Source: Icerya purchasi (lineage: Eukaryota; Arthropoda; Insecta; Hemiptera; Monophlebidae). Taken from it: a DNA stretch of 64,000 nt. Both the position numbers and the translations under genes were made by a program. A model generated the notes under the pieces. The model ran no database searches, was not told the DNA's origin, and saw only the letters and a list, made by a program, of their open reading frames with translations. Of the stretch, positions 20,780 through 32,230 are shown one piece after another; positions within the stretch are counted from its first letter, which is position 1; each line of letters opens with the position of its first letter. Where the stretch lies: NCBI GenBank assembly GCA_039619475.1, contig CM077115.1, forward strand, positions 59,216,864-59,280,863, read 5' to 3'.

Positions 20780-21725
20780 ATTCTTTACATCCCGATCATT
20801 CCGTTATTTTTACTGATGAGTCTAAGAGGGCTGGCGAGGTTAGTGCCGCCTTTGTTTTCCTTCTCATAACTACTCTGAATCCCCTTTAAACTTCCTTCTT
20901 GCTGTGTTCTATACTTACCGCTGAATTTGCCGTCATACTTCATGTAATTCTTTTTATCTCTTCTTTTCCTCTCGGATAAATTTCTTTTAATAGCTGACTC
21001 TGAAAGTGTCTTGCAGGCGATTTTACCCTCTTTTAAACAACCTTTCGTTCTACTTATTCGAAATGTAATTCACGAATTATTCCTGTTCCGTTCTATACAA
21101 ATAGATCTCTATTCTGATTTCCTAGTCATGCTGGAATTTAATGAGGTGTCTGATTCCTTAGCTCGCTCAAGACCTTGCAATGGACATCCTCAATGTAAAT
21201 TTCCTGCTCGCAATATTAATCTTATTTCCAAACAGTTCAATATTACATTACGGAAGGATATTTATCTCCAATCCGAATTCCTTTTATCTTTCCGTCCAGC
21301 CTTTACCTTCTCTGACCAGTTGGTTTGAAAAGTTTCCTTCTCTTTCCCCTGATCACTGCCATATGTCTCCTTCGTTTCGATCATACCTTTCTCTCTTCGT
21401 CACTTTTTCGTTTTTCCCTCGTATCTTCTCCGCTTTGTCCTTTTCACCCGGAAGATTCCTTTTTTCTGTGTGATGTTAATCATGTCTTCTTCGAATATTC
21501 CTCACTTTCTTCAGAACGTTCTCTTTTCTATTCTCAGCTTTTAGATCTTGTGGTCTTCCTACTCCATACGACTCTTATGTTCTCTCATTTCCTTCCTTGT
21601 GTCAGTTGTTCTTATTCTAGCTTCTTTCATTCATTCTATCTCGCACCAGATTAAGATCTAATATGTTATATTCTATTTCAGCTATCATTTAGATTCCCTG
21701 GTTGATTGGGCTGTTGCTCTAATCC
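20780..21725 (+). pseudogene. Decayed I-like LINE: RNase H and C-terminal zinc region
   Basis: Plus-strand fragment, broken by stops and frameshifts. RNase H pieces: VIFTDESKRAGEVSAAF near 20800, an AEFAVIL glutamate segment near 20920, a split SHAGI / NEVSDSLAR near 21125-21170. C-terminus: CPFHPEDSFFLCDVNHVFFE near 21440-21500, matching the Cys-Cys-His cluster of intact LINE B. A 3' segment TTGATTGGGCTGTTGCTC near 21701 also occurs at 49049. It is a relative of LINE B in the opposite orientation. Confidence 0.8.
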
Positions 21726-23895
21726 TACTAGAAGATGATAATGTTAAAAAATGATTACTTACAAAATAAATTAGAGGGTGATAATATATAAAATGCCACA
21801 AAATCAACTGGACAACACTGATAATAAGCCGGAGGACAGAAATATCGAAAAATTAAATAAGTGCATCGATGAAAACAATGAAACATCAGAAAAGAAATTA
21901 GAAGAGACGAAAGAAAGGTTAAAGTAGAAAGATTTGTACAAGAGTTCGAAATTGGATAAACCAAAAACGCAGGAGAAATATAAAAAGGGCCACTAAAGAA
22001 ACCGATAATAAAATACTAAAAAGCGGGGTAAATAGAAATGTAGGTAAATTAAACATCGAAATAAATACTCGTAGACTCTTGAAATATGTTGTATAATATT
22101 AAAACTGAAACATTCGAGAACAAGTTAGAAAATATTTAAAAACATCTCGCTGAGCAAATATCGGAAACAACTGAAATAAATACGATAAGCAAAATGTCTT
22201 AGACCGAGAGGCAAGTGTGACGTAAGAGATAGTAAGTAGCGAAGGACTAGAAAATATATGCGATAACATTTAGTCGTCTAATGACAAAATCATTTAGGAC
22301 CGGCACTGAAAATTGTGAGTGGATCAGAAAACGAGGTTAAAAAGAAGAATAGTATTAATAATAATAGGGCGAAGAAGAATATATTATTCGTGAAACGAAT
22401 AAGAAGAAGAGGAACAAGAAGACTTAAAAATCTGGAAGAATAAAATAATACTAAGAAAAATAGGAAGAGAAAAAGCAGGAAAAAGGACAATATGAAAAAA
22501 AAAAAAAAGAAAAAAAAGAGTAGCCGGAATAATGATAATAACGAGAAAAGAGACACATCGAACTAACGAGGAATAAGGAAATAAGAAATTAGTTTTTGGA
22601 GGAATGAATTGCGCTGGCTGGAGAAATGCGATTAGACGAGGGCATATATTGTGCTCGCCAGCATTTCCGCTGGTGGAATTATTGTCGGAAGTTCGATAAG
22701 ATCCGTCGGATGGTGGTACTAATGTAGGACATTGAAATTTCAAGTACAGACACATTTTTCCCGATTGTATTACTTTTTTTTTTCTCGATATACCACGTAT
22801 TGAAAGGATATTGTCGATACAAAAACATCTCGGCAGTGTATAAGAACCGTAAAGGATAATGAAATATTAGCGGTGCGAAGAAAGATCGAAGATTTGCGAC
22901 CGGCATGAAACAATTTGATAATCACCGGGATAATTGTAATAATATAAATAAAACTTAATTTGATAAATCTTAAAGATCTTACCCAGATGTTCGTTTAAGT
23001 GAACATAAAAAATATTCCCGTAGTTTATTTAAAAAAAAAAAAAAAAATAAGGAAAAAAGGAGAGTATAAATTAAAAAATAAGTAAAGAAATGTATAACAA
23101 AACTTTACTCGAACATACATACATACATCGTGTGTACATTTTTCGTGTTGTCAGTAGTGACTTTCTTGAACAATCAACCGAATCAACCGTCGTCATATTG
23201 AACTCTTTACGACTGAGCAGCGCAGCTAAGGTAAGTAAAAGAGTCGATAAGATTCTTTCTCGTGAAATTTCTTTCTCGCGATTGGCCATCATCTAGTCTA
23301 ATTCCAATTAAAATAGTTATGGTTCTTACCCATTTCCTCGTGTTTACTGATGCGTGAACCACACTATCTTGTTTTTGAGGTATTTCAATTAATACTTTAG
23401 TCGCAAACAATACTTGCAGGGCAGTATGGACTCTGCTTGATTGTCGGGTGGCAACACGTTGTCCAAAGATAAAATCGATCGTCTCTTTTTAGCCGATCGC
23501 TTTGTGATTGGTTGTCATATGACTGATTCGACATGTCACCCCAACAAGAGACAAGAACATTAATGTTCACTTATGCATAGAATCAATTAGCAGTATATGC
23601 AGCAGACAGAGATTATGCGCGCGATTCTGATTACAGCGTTGTTGCCATGTACAAAGCGGCGGAACCATAGGAATAAAAAATTATTACTGGAAAAACTGCA
23701 AAGCAGAATTTCTCAATTTAAGCCATCCTAAGTCGATCGTACTTGAATTATAATAATAATGCTTAATATTCTAATAATGTTAATATAACTAAATCTAATC
23801 ACAGTCTTCTATCGCTTACTTTTAAGTTATTGAACGATCAAATTCTAACACGTCTTATTTATTTTTAGTTTAATCATAACATTTGTCGGTATACT

Positions 23896-25976
23896 TACAA
23901 GGAAAGTACACGAGTTATCAGATGCCGATTTTGATGAAATTTTGATATGTTGCAGAGTATAAGAAAAATATTAGACACGTGTTTTTTTTTTTTTTTTTTA
24001 TCGGCCCATATGCAGTTTCAAGGGGTGAAAAATACCCTTAAAGTTCACACCCAAAAATCATTTTTCCTACATATCTCGTCTTCAACTCGTACATTTTTTT
24101 TAATGAAGCAAAATGGAAATTATTTCTCGTGCGAAGGACAAGTAATGCACAGTAATTTAAGCAGTGGAGTTACATCTCCTATTTTCTAATGTTTCCTTAA
24201 TCACAATTATATAATAAAAAATTACAAAATAACATAAAAAAATAAGAAAAACTTTTTTAACACACATACAATTAAAATATAAAGTTGACGTGTTTCGGAA
24301 TTTTCATGAATTTCACCTTTTAAGAGGGGGTAAAACACCCCTTACAAGACACATCAATAAATACATGCATCAAGTAATCCAATTTCGTAAAAAATTTGTT
24401 ACTGAGGTCGCTGATTGCGAATCCGTCATCAGATTTTGTCAATTCAAAATGGTGGATCCAATATGACGGACATAAAAGTCAAATAGTTTTAATTTTAATG
24501 ACAAATTGTATATGAGGATTTTTGAGGTCGCTGATTACGAATCTGTTATCAATTTTTGAAAATTCAAATTATCCTGTGCTTCATAATCATACAGGCACAA
24601 ACCCCTAAAACCCAGATAGGCATTTAGTCTGTGTTTTTTTTTTTAAACCTACAAACCCCAAACTCCTAAACCCCAGTCAGGCCGAATGCCCGTGTTTTTA
24701 AACCGATAAACCCCAAACTCCCAAACCCTAGATGGACTGTTATGACTAAACTTATAACGAGTAAAATGAACACCACCTTCCTGGACGAGCCAATGTTAAA
24801 AGTTAAAGATGATTATTTTTAAAAATGTTGATTATTATATTTCAGATTTTCGCAGATTTATTGAGCATGATAGCAGTATGAATTATATCTATAATAGTAT
24901 TAATATACTGTTTACCGTTTATTGATTGTGAGAATTAGTAATAAATGTTTTGATTTACTAATAGAATGTAATTCTCTTAATGTATAAGGGGCTTTATTCT
25001 AAAAAAAAATTATTATATTACTAATAAACTTTGGCCATTTCTTAATTTATTTTTGTTATTATTTTCGTAAGAAGAGAGTGGATTTCCGTTAATAAATAGA
25101 TAAAGAAATAAGTAAATACATGAGTTGAACCGTACCGATAATTTTTTAAATAAGTAAATTATAAGAACGGTTTTCCGGTATACCACAATGAATACGCCTT
25201 TCGTCTGCCTGCAGTTTAGGAGTTGTGCGGTTTTAGTCAGAAGCAATCGGCCTACCCGATGTTTAGAGGTTTAAAGCTGTATGGTTATAACGCACAGGAC
25301 CCTGGCTTGTCTGGGGTTTGTTGGTTTAAAAAAACATAGACTGAATGCCTATTTGGGTTTTAGGAATTTGGGGCTGTATAATTATAAAGCACAGGATTAT
25401 TTGAATTTTCAAAAATTGATAACAGATTCGTAATCAGCCATCTCAAAAACCTTTACATACAAATTTTTTACGAAATTGGATTACTTGATACATGTGTTTA
25501 TTGATGTTTCTTGCATGGGGTGCTTTATCATCCTAAAAGGGTGGAATTCATGAAAATTCCGAAACACGTCAATTTTATTTTTTAATTGTGTGTATGTAAA
25601 AAAAAAAAAATCTTATTTTTTTATATTATTTTATGATTTTTTATTATATAATTATGACCAAAAAAATATGTTTTTACCCCCTAGAAAATAGGAGATGCAA
25701 CTCCACTGCTTAAATCACTGTGGATTACTTGTCCTTCGCACGAGAAATAATTTCCATTTTGCTTCATTAAAAAAAATGTACGAGTTGAAGATGAGATATG
25801 TAGGAAAAATGACTTTTGGGAGTGAACTTTAGGGGTAGCTTTCACCCCTTGAAACTGCATATGGGCCGATAAAAAAAAAAAAACAAAAAAACACTTGTCT
25901 AATATTTTTCTTATACTTTACAACATATCAAAATTTCATCAAAATCGGCGTCTGACAACTCGTGTACTTTCCTTGT
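23896..25976. mobile_element. Large foldback element in the dpr intron
   Basis: Two inverted arms, about 23896-24740 and 25215-25976, diverged but alignable along their length, with a spacer of about 470 bp. Outer tips read ACAAGGAAAGTACACGAG and its inverse. Shared internal landmarks include CGGCCCATATGCAGTTTCAA, ATTCATGAAAATTCCG and a C-rich AAACCCC block. No coding capacity. A foldback-type DNA transposon or long-inverted-repeat MITE; the exact target duplication is not resolved. Confidence 0.8.
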
Positions 25977-26346
25977 TAGTAGGAACTTCAATACAATTAA
26001 TATTTCCTTTTTCGAAATTATTCGTGACGTATTTATGAAAAAAAAAGAGAAAATTATTTATTAGACTTCAAAGATTTATGTTGCTTCCGACTAGAAGTCA
26101 GATCTGTGTCGTCATCGAACAGACCTGTGGCATCGATCACATCTATCTAGCGAATAACACAATCAGTATTAATAAATAGGCGCGTATTTCTCGTTAAATG
26201 ATATTTAATTTATCATCCGAATTACAAGAAAAGAAACGAAAAGGAAAAACAAAAACACGATCGTGGTGGAAGAAACAATGAGAATTTTTTGTCAAAAATC
26301 TATCCTTTCATCGAGCTAATTTTTTCATTGATTCGTTTCGTTCTAG

Positions 26347-26518
26347 GAAATCAATTTCGATTCACCGAGGGGAGGAATAAGCCTAGTGACCGTAAAAGGT
26401 ATCCCAAATACGACCAGCCGCCTATTAATTCAAAAGGCGAACACTAACGATTCCGGAGAATATACCTGTGCTCCGTCCAATGCCAATCCATCCAGCATTA
26501 GAGTTCACATTCTGAATG
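26347..26518 (+). CDS. dpr-like gene, exon encoding the second half of the Ig domain
   Basis: A 172-bp exon after TTCGTTCTAG and before GGTACGT. It is entered in phase 0, matching the previous exon, and left in phase 1. Product begins EINFDSPRGGISLVTVKG, continues TTSRLLIQKANTNDSGEYTC, and ends PSSIRVHILN plus one base. (E/V)IN(Y/F)DSPRGGIS and SNA.PSS.RVHILNG are diagnostic of DPR proteins; DSGEYTC carries the F-strand Cys that pairs with the Cys in the previous exon. In family members a short GEHPAAM segment and a C-terminal anchor follow; no such exon was found downstream, so it is probably beyond the window. Confidence 0.9.
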
Positions 26519-26905
26519 GTACGTATAGCACATAACTATTTCCAACTATCTCTACTTATCGTTTAGGACCAGTATTTAAAATGTACATTTCGCTATAACG
26601 CAGCCGTCGTCGTGTTTTACACGTTGTCGCGATCTAATGATCTCAAAATAAAAATCAGGATTACCGCACCATTGATATTTAAAATTTAGCGGCAATAGCG
26701 TACCGAAGGTGTTTTTTTTTTATATAATTCTCCCCAATTCCAACAAGTGAATGGGGTAAGTATATTTTATATTATAATGTATATAAAGGGGCAAGGTACT
26801 AGGATAGTTCCTTGCCAAGTATACTTAAGTTAAGAGGTAAAAGAGGGGATGAAAAACAAAGTCTCCTCAGTCACCAAGTGTGTATGCAATCGTGAGTATG
26901 CCAAG

Positions 26906-26938
<33 letters not shown>

Positions 26939-26940
26939 TA
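26906..26940. repeat. (TA)n microsatellite
   Basis: Uninterrupted AT dinucleotides ending in AAATATATA. Confidence 0.9.
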
Positions 26941-27059
26941 AACAAAAACAAAGAACAATTCAATGATTCTTTAAAAGAAGAAGGAAAAAAAATTTAACGA
27001 AAGTATAGTTAATATAGATATAAATAAATACATGTATTTCTATATCTAAATATATACGC

Positions 27060-27460
27060 AATGATATACAGTCTGCCGATAATCTAATCTAACCAGGAAG
27101 TACATGGGAAGCAACGACCACACTCCTCAATTAGGATTAACTTTTGAATTCAGAGTGAATGGAGTGAAAATTTTAAAATTATGGACACTTGAACTTCCTG
27201 ATCATAGCAGATACAGCAAAATATTATGTGAATTAGCTTTGATGATAATAAGAAACTAATTGGGTTTCATATCATGTTTCAAACGTAAATCTGTAAAGAC
27301 AGTACAACGAAATACGAGATGATCAATGTCATTGGCTACACCTGTATTACAAGTTGGAACCTAAATAAATAGGATCCAAATTTTCCGTGGCCAGAGAGCA
27401 CCTGTGAATTGTAAAAAGTGATATTTAACTTCTTTAATTTAAACCGTTCACTAATCAGTC
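27060..27460 (-). pseudogene. Decayed LINE ORF2 C-terminus
   Basis: Minus-strand translation shows SGHGKFGSYLFRF near 27365-27400 and then CNTGVANDIDHLVFRC near 27300-27350. The SGHG.FG.YL.RF...........C.....D..H..F.C pattern is the C-terminal knuckle region of I/R1-group LINEs. Several stops and a frameshift; nothing upstream remains. Confidence 0.65.
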
Positions 27461-27489
27461 AGAATGCCATGCTGACAGCAGAGATGAAT

Positions 27490-30400
27490 GTATGAAATTT
27501 TTGAAAATTTTTAAGCCAGAAGGGTTAGTCGTAATGATAAAATATGGAGATGCGCGTACCTGGAACATTTATACAACGTGCATATAGAACTATAGTAAAT
27601 TACATTTTCCGTTGAAATTTAATCTCGGCTAAATATTCAATATGATATTATGAATATTTTTCATGAATCGTGTACTAGTCTTACGTCACAAAGCCGCGAT
27701 GAATCCGTTACAAGCTGTAATCACTGATCAAACTGTTGTAGTTCGATTTCGCTACTCTCTTATATCAGGAAAAGAAAAACCAAAATGTTTTTACCTTCAT
27801 TCGACCCAAGCTAGATTGTCATCCGGGTTTTTAAAAATCGGTGCTATTCTCTGTTCGACATTCCTTATCCAACTGTAATTCTATCTATAGAAAAAAAACA
27901 AAAGCTATGTTTTAATAATTTCTTCTACTAATTAAATAAATAAATGAAAACAAGTAACGAACGCGCGCAAAAATAAAATATAAAAATACCACAGTTCCGG
28001 ATGACTCTATGATCCATAATCATAGCGATTTGATTGATCATAGCGATTTAATTGCGGACCATAGAGTTATCCGAAGAAGCTATTATACTTTTCTATTTTA
28101 TTTTGTACGAGTTCGTTGTTCGTTTTTGTTTATTTCGATTAAATACGAGCAACAACTTCGAAACGTTTATTTTCTTTTACAGTTTTATCACGTTGTAATC
28201 AATGCACGCTTACAGCAGTCTGCTTTAAGAGGCATGAGGTAATTGAAAATTAACGAAAGATGTCGGCATTCCAGCGGAAAGCATTTATCACGAATAAATG
28301 AACAAGGAAAGTAAGTAACCCGGCGAGGAGATTGTTGGAAGGTACAAAAAGAAGGACAGTATTATAAGAGGAACAGGAAATTTTCAAGATATTTCCTCAA
28401 TCTCTGTACTTTAATTCGAAAACTCTCGAAGAAAAGAAAAAAGAGACAAAAATCGGTTCCGGTGTCTTTAATTAACACAGTGGAATACCTTCGAAACTAC
28501 TTTTCCCGTTTTAAGAAAATTACATTATACGAATATCAAAATTTCTTCGTTTACAGCCAATTGGCACCGAATTTCCTAGACAAGGAGGACTGCATTAGGT
28601 AATTTTTTACTGCCAATTCCTACTATTATTTTAAAATGCAACACTAAACCTTGGGACCGGTTGCAAAATCGTATAAAATGAAAGTTGCTCCCTCGAAAGA
28701 AAAACCAACAAAAGAAAGCGTATAAAATCCATTTATAAAACTTAAAAATTAATCAAAATAAACCAGTTACTCTGTTTGCATATAGTCCAAAAAACATCGT
28801 TATTTTCCTTACATAACGCTCAAGCCTAAAAGCGTCGCTTCTTTAAAGCGTGATCTATCACGCTTTGACTATCCATACTAGAATGAATGCTACAGTAAGT
28901 CGTCTCATTTTTTCGACTTGTTCGCATTCGCACTTTGGACGACATTTTCATTTAATTATTATACGCACTTATCCTATTCGCATTCTAGTTATGCACTTTC
29001 AGTGCGGAAAATTCATATGAAGAAGTTAAGCGGTAGGATGGTTTCTCTACGTTCAAAATAGTTTCGAATTATTCCCATTCATTCTGTTTCGTTTTTCTTT
29101 TCCACTACGCGTGGTAAATTCTGAATGTATTTTGCTCTGTTTGTCTCTTGTTGGCCGCTAATCCACATACTATATATTAAAACAGTTTTTAAACATCACC
29201 GGTATTTTCGGAATGCTTCTTCTTCTATATCGATGAGAATTGGCGCCAAATTTTATTATTTTAGCATAACTGAACGCGGGGTCTATTCTTAATGGACTCC
29301 CCAAATACATTCACTTTTGGTTATGTATTCAGCCAGACAGATGTGCAACATTATTCCATTATCGAGATAAAGACCGATAGAGAACACAATGTTGAAGTGA
29401 AACTGACCGCGTATGAAAATCGATTAAAATTTGGCGAACATGAAACAGAACAGTGCTAGCCCCGAACTTTCAAACCATTTCCTAAATTAACGTAATACGG
29501 GTTCAGTACTATACATATATCCTTTGCAGCATATGAGGTCGATTAATATATTTCAGTTCGAAATTAATAATATTAGTTCATAACGAATAATGTTAGTTCG
29601 TAATGAATACTATCGATAGTTAACGAAAAATCTCTGTTGAAACAATTTGACATTATTACATTGCGAAGTTATACACGCTGAAATATCTACACTTTTTTCT
29701 GGCTTTTTCACGTCACATCCAATTTGGGACACTGACGAACTGAATTACTTTTTATCTGCGTCAAAAAAGAAGCGTATATAATCGACACCGAGCTCAGGCT
29801 TCAAATGTTTTTGCCATCGAAATTTAACTGTGCATTCGCATTGACTCGCGCGCGTAATTCCAGGTGATTTTCAAAGTTATTCCGATTTTTAATTAACTTT
29901 TTTTCACTATCAGCGCCCGGTTGACTGACGAGAATTAGTGACTTCATTGAAGTAGGTTGACCTAAAAAATTTCCGTTGTTTGTAAAATATGATGAACGAA
30001 CGAGTCCTTTCGTAATTACTCGACAACTAGTGTTACTTTGGTGAAGTGTTTGTCGTCAGAAACGAAAAAAAAGAAGTCCTAATCGATTATGGCTTAATAC
30101 GTACAATTAAAAAAAAAAAAAAAAGATTAATTTTATTTAAAGCAGTCAAAAATCGGTAAAAAGAAATGAAATTCAGCCCACGTACCTTTGTGAATTTTTT
30201 CTTCTACTATTTGAAATCGACTGACGACAATATTCTATCGGCCAGCCGGAAATATTAACAACAACATGTCACATTACTGGTCCAATGAAGAGACTCTCTC
30301 TAAAGCCCGGCTGATGATCTATATTATTCTTATAGAAGAGTCAGTATTAGCACGTTGCGTGAAATGAAATAAATGTCTAAGTATTCTTATTTCCCGTTGC

Positions 30401-31490
30401 AGTGTATTTTTTTAGCTAGCTAGAAAGGAAATTATCAGAAATTGTTTATCGAACCTTAAACTAATATTCTCCAAAGTGCATTAACAAACCGGGGGTTATC
30501 CAGTTACCGTTTCGGCCATACAAAAACGTTAAAAACTTTAATGACGTACTCGAGAAGTTTTTTTTGTTTTTATTTTACTTAAATAAATGTACGGATGACT
30601 TCGATTGCCTGTCCGGCGCGAGTTTTTTTCCGGAACTTTGTTCAAATGCAGACTGCGCTTGTCCGAAAGCGTGGAGTACTTTTTAAATTCTCGTGTAGCG
30701 TCGTGGCCCGACGTAAGAGGTTTATCTGCGCGTAATTTACCGACAATAAATCATCGCAGACAGAACATTTAAAAAAGAAAACTAACGTTTTTTCGGTTCC
30801 CTCGAAATGAGTACGTACCGTCGGCGAATTCAGTCCGTTTAAATTCCGAGACAGCTAATTACACACTAATAAAGACTTATACTTCACACAATTGCGAGTA
30901 CCGAGGTCGGAGGCAAGTTCCGCTTTCCTAATTTTTTAAAATGCCAACGAACGGAGAAAATTTTTCCGTGCCGACACAATGGCAATAAATCTTTCAATAG
31001 TCCCAATTGGAAAGCAATTTCACTTCAAGCGTGCGCATGTTGTGCGTATGCGTGCATCTCTTAGAGCTTAATTCTACTTGCTGCTCCACTACATTCCCGC
31101 TCTGAATGCGCGGGAAACTTTACAAAATCACTAAAACCGAACAACTTAATTCGCAAATACTTTCAGTCCAATAAAATGAAAAAGGAATTCTCCTCTTTCG
31201 AGATACAAAAAAAAACAAAACATAATGAAAACAATAGTAAAAAAGATTAAGCTTAAGAACATGAAACAAACATGGTATCGATGTACACCGATACATTTTG
31301 CGTATTTATTAGTTAATTTTAATGAATAACTGTAAACGTCAACGGAGATGTGATTACATATCAATATGACGTCGTGGTTGCATATTCCATTTTTAGCTGA
31401 AGAAAAAAGATACATTATACTAATCTTTCTTCTCTTTCAGTTGGATAATGCGTTTCTAATTAGTATTTCTCTATGGTCGTTCCTAAGATG
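27490..31490. other. No recognisable gene or transposon
   Basis: AT-rich DNA with oligo(A/T) tracts. Open frames are shorter than 110 codons and show no domain. A 20-bp near-palindrome ATAGCGATTTGATTGATCAT lies near 28022. Confidence 0.5.
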
Positions 31491-31497
31491 TTTGTTT

Positions 31498-31638
31498 CAC
31501 ACTGACATGTATCAAAATGACATGTATCAAAATGAAATGTATCACAATGACTTATATCACACTGACATGTATCACAATGGAATGTATTACAATGAAATGT
31601 ATCACAATGAAATGTATCACACTGACATGTATCACACT
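31498..31638. repeat. Minisatellite, 15-bp unit, about 9 copies
   Basis: Units of the form ATGTATCACACTGAC with variants AAAATGA, CAATGA and CAATGG. Because 15 is a multiple of three, both strands read through as repetitive open frames; these are not genes. Confidence 0.93.
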
Positions 31639-31897
31639 TATTTAATTTATATAAAAACAACCAGTAATGAACGCAAATATATTAAATAATATTAAAATAT
31701 TATACCACCGAAATGTTTCTTCGAAGCAATCACTGCATATTCATGGTGTAAAATAAACAAAATCGTTTATTTTACAAATTGTTTATTTTACACCATGAAT
31801 ATGCAGTGATTGCTTCGAAGAAACATTTCGGTGGTATAATATTTGAATATTATGTAATATATTTGCATTCATTACTTTTATATATGTAAATTAAATA
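31639..31897. mobile_element. Foldback element or MITE, 259 bp
   Basis: Two arms of about 119 bp (31639-31757 and 31779-31897) form a nearly perfect hairpin, e.g. GTTTCTTCGAAGCAATCACT and its inverse, with a 21-bp centre. Outer tips TATTTAATTTA and TAAATTAAATA. It abuts the 15-bp minisatellite exactly. The transcript would form a long double-stranded stem. Confidence 0.82.
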
Positions 31898-31993
31898 ATT
31901 AAGATGACGCAAAGGATTAATAACACCATTAATAACTTGACGATGCATCACACTGTTCAGACATGCAGACTTTCTGCGATTCTATAGGTTATT

Positions 31994-32230
31994 TTGATTG
32001 CTTTGTTTTCGAAAGGGATAAAAAAATCGCCTTTTTTACCGACTATTTATATTCAGTTGATCAGAGGTGGAGGAAAAATCCAGACATATCCACTGGCCGG
32101 CGATAATTTACGACAGAAACCTGAAGACATGCATGTAGTTGTTTATTCTTGGCCATCTTCGGGAAAAATGAAAAAAGCGCAGCTAGCGGATGCTGATTTA
32201 CAACTTCTTCCAGTAACATTTTTTGACATA
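31994..32230 (+). other. Open frame of unknown identity, left part, cut by mariner
   Basis: A 79-codon frame (IQLIRGGGKIQTYPLAGDNL, later MHVVVYSWPSSGKMKKAQLA) reads into the mariner. If the mariner and one TA are removed, the frame continues open from 33550 to 33764. Composition looks more protein-like than nearby AT-rich frames, but I do not recognise the family. It could be part of an older transposon's protein or a host exon fragment. Confidence 0.35.

Larger units (their letters stand above)
19473..26346 (+). other. Intron between the two dpr-like Ig exons (6.9 kb)
   Basis: Bounded by donor GTAAAC and acceptor TTCGTTCTAG. It holds two decayed LINE ends (20060-20400 minus, 20780-21725 plus), A-rich noncoding DNA (21760-23890, including an oligo(A) tract near 22498-22520 and 23030-23050) and a 2.1-kb foldback (23896-25976). 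Confidence 0.75.

Noticed and set aside
22290..22556. 88-codon Phe/Leu-rich minus-strand frame resembling membrane protein
   Set aside because: Translation of an A-rich tract; no conserved features.
31366..31689. 107-codon plus-strand frame and its antisense partner
   Set aside because: Both are the 15-bp minisatellite read through; periodic Met-Tyr-His and Cys-Asp-Thr patterns only.
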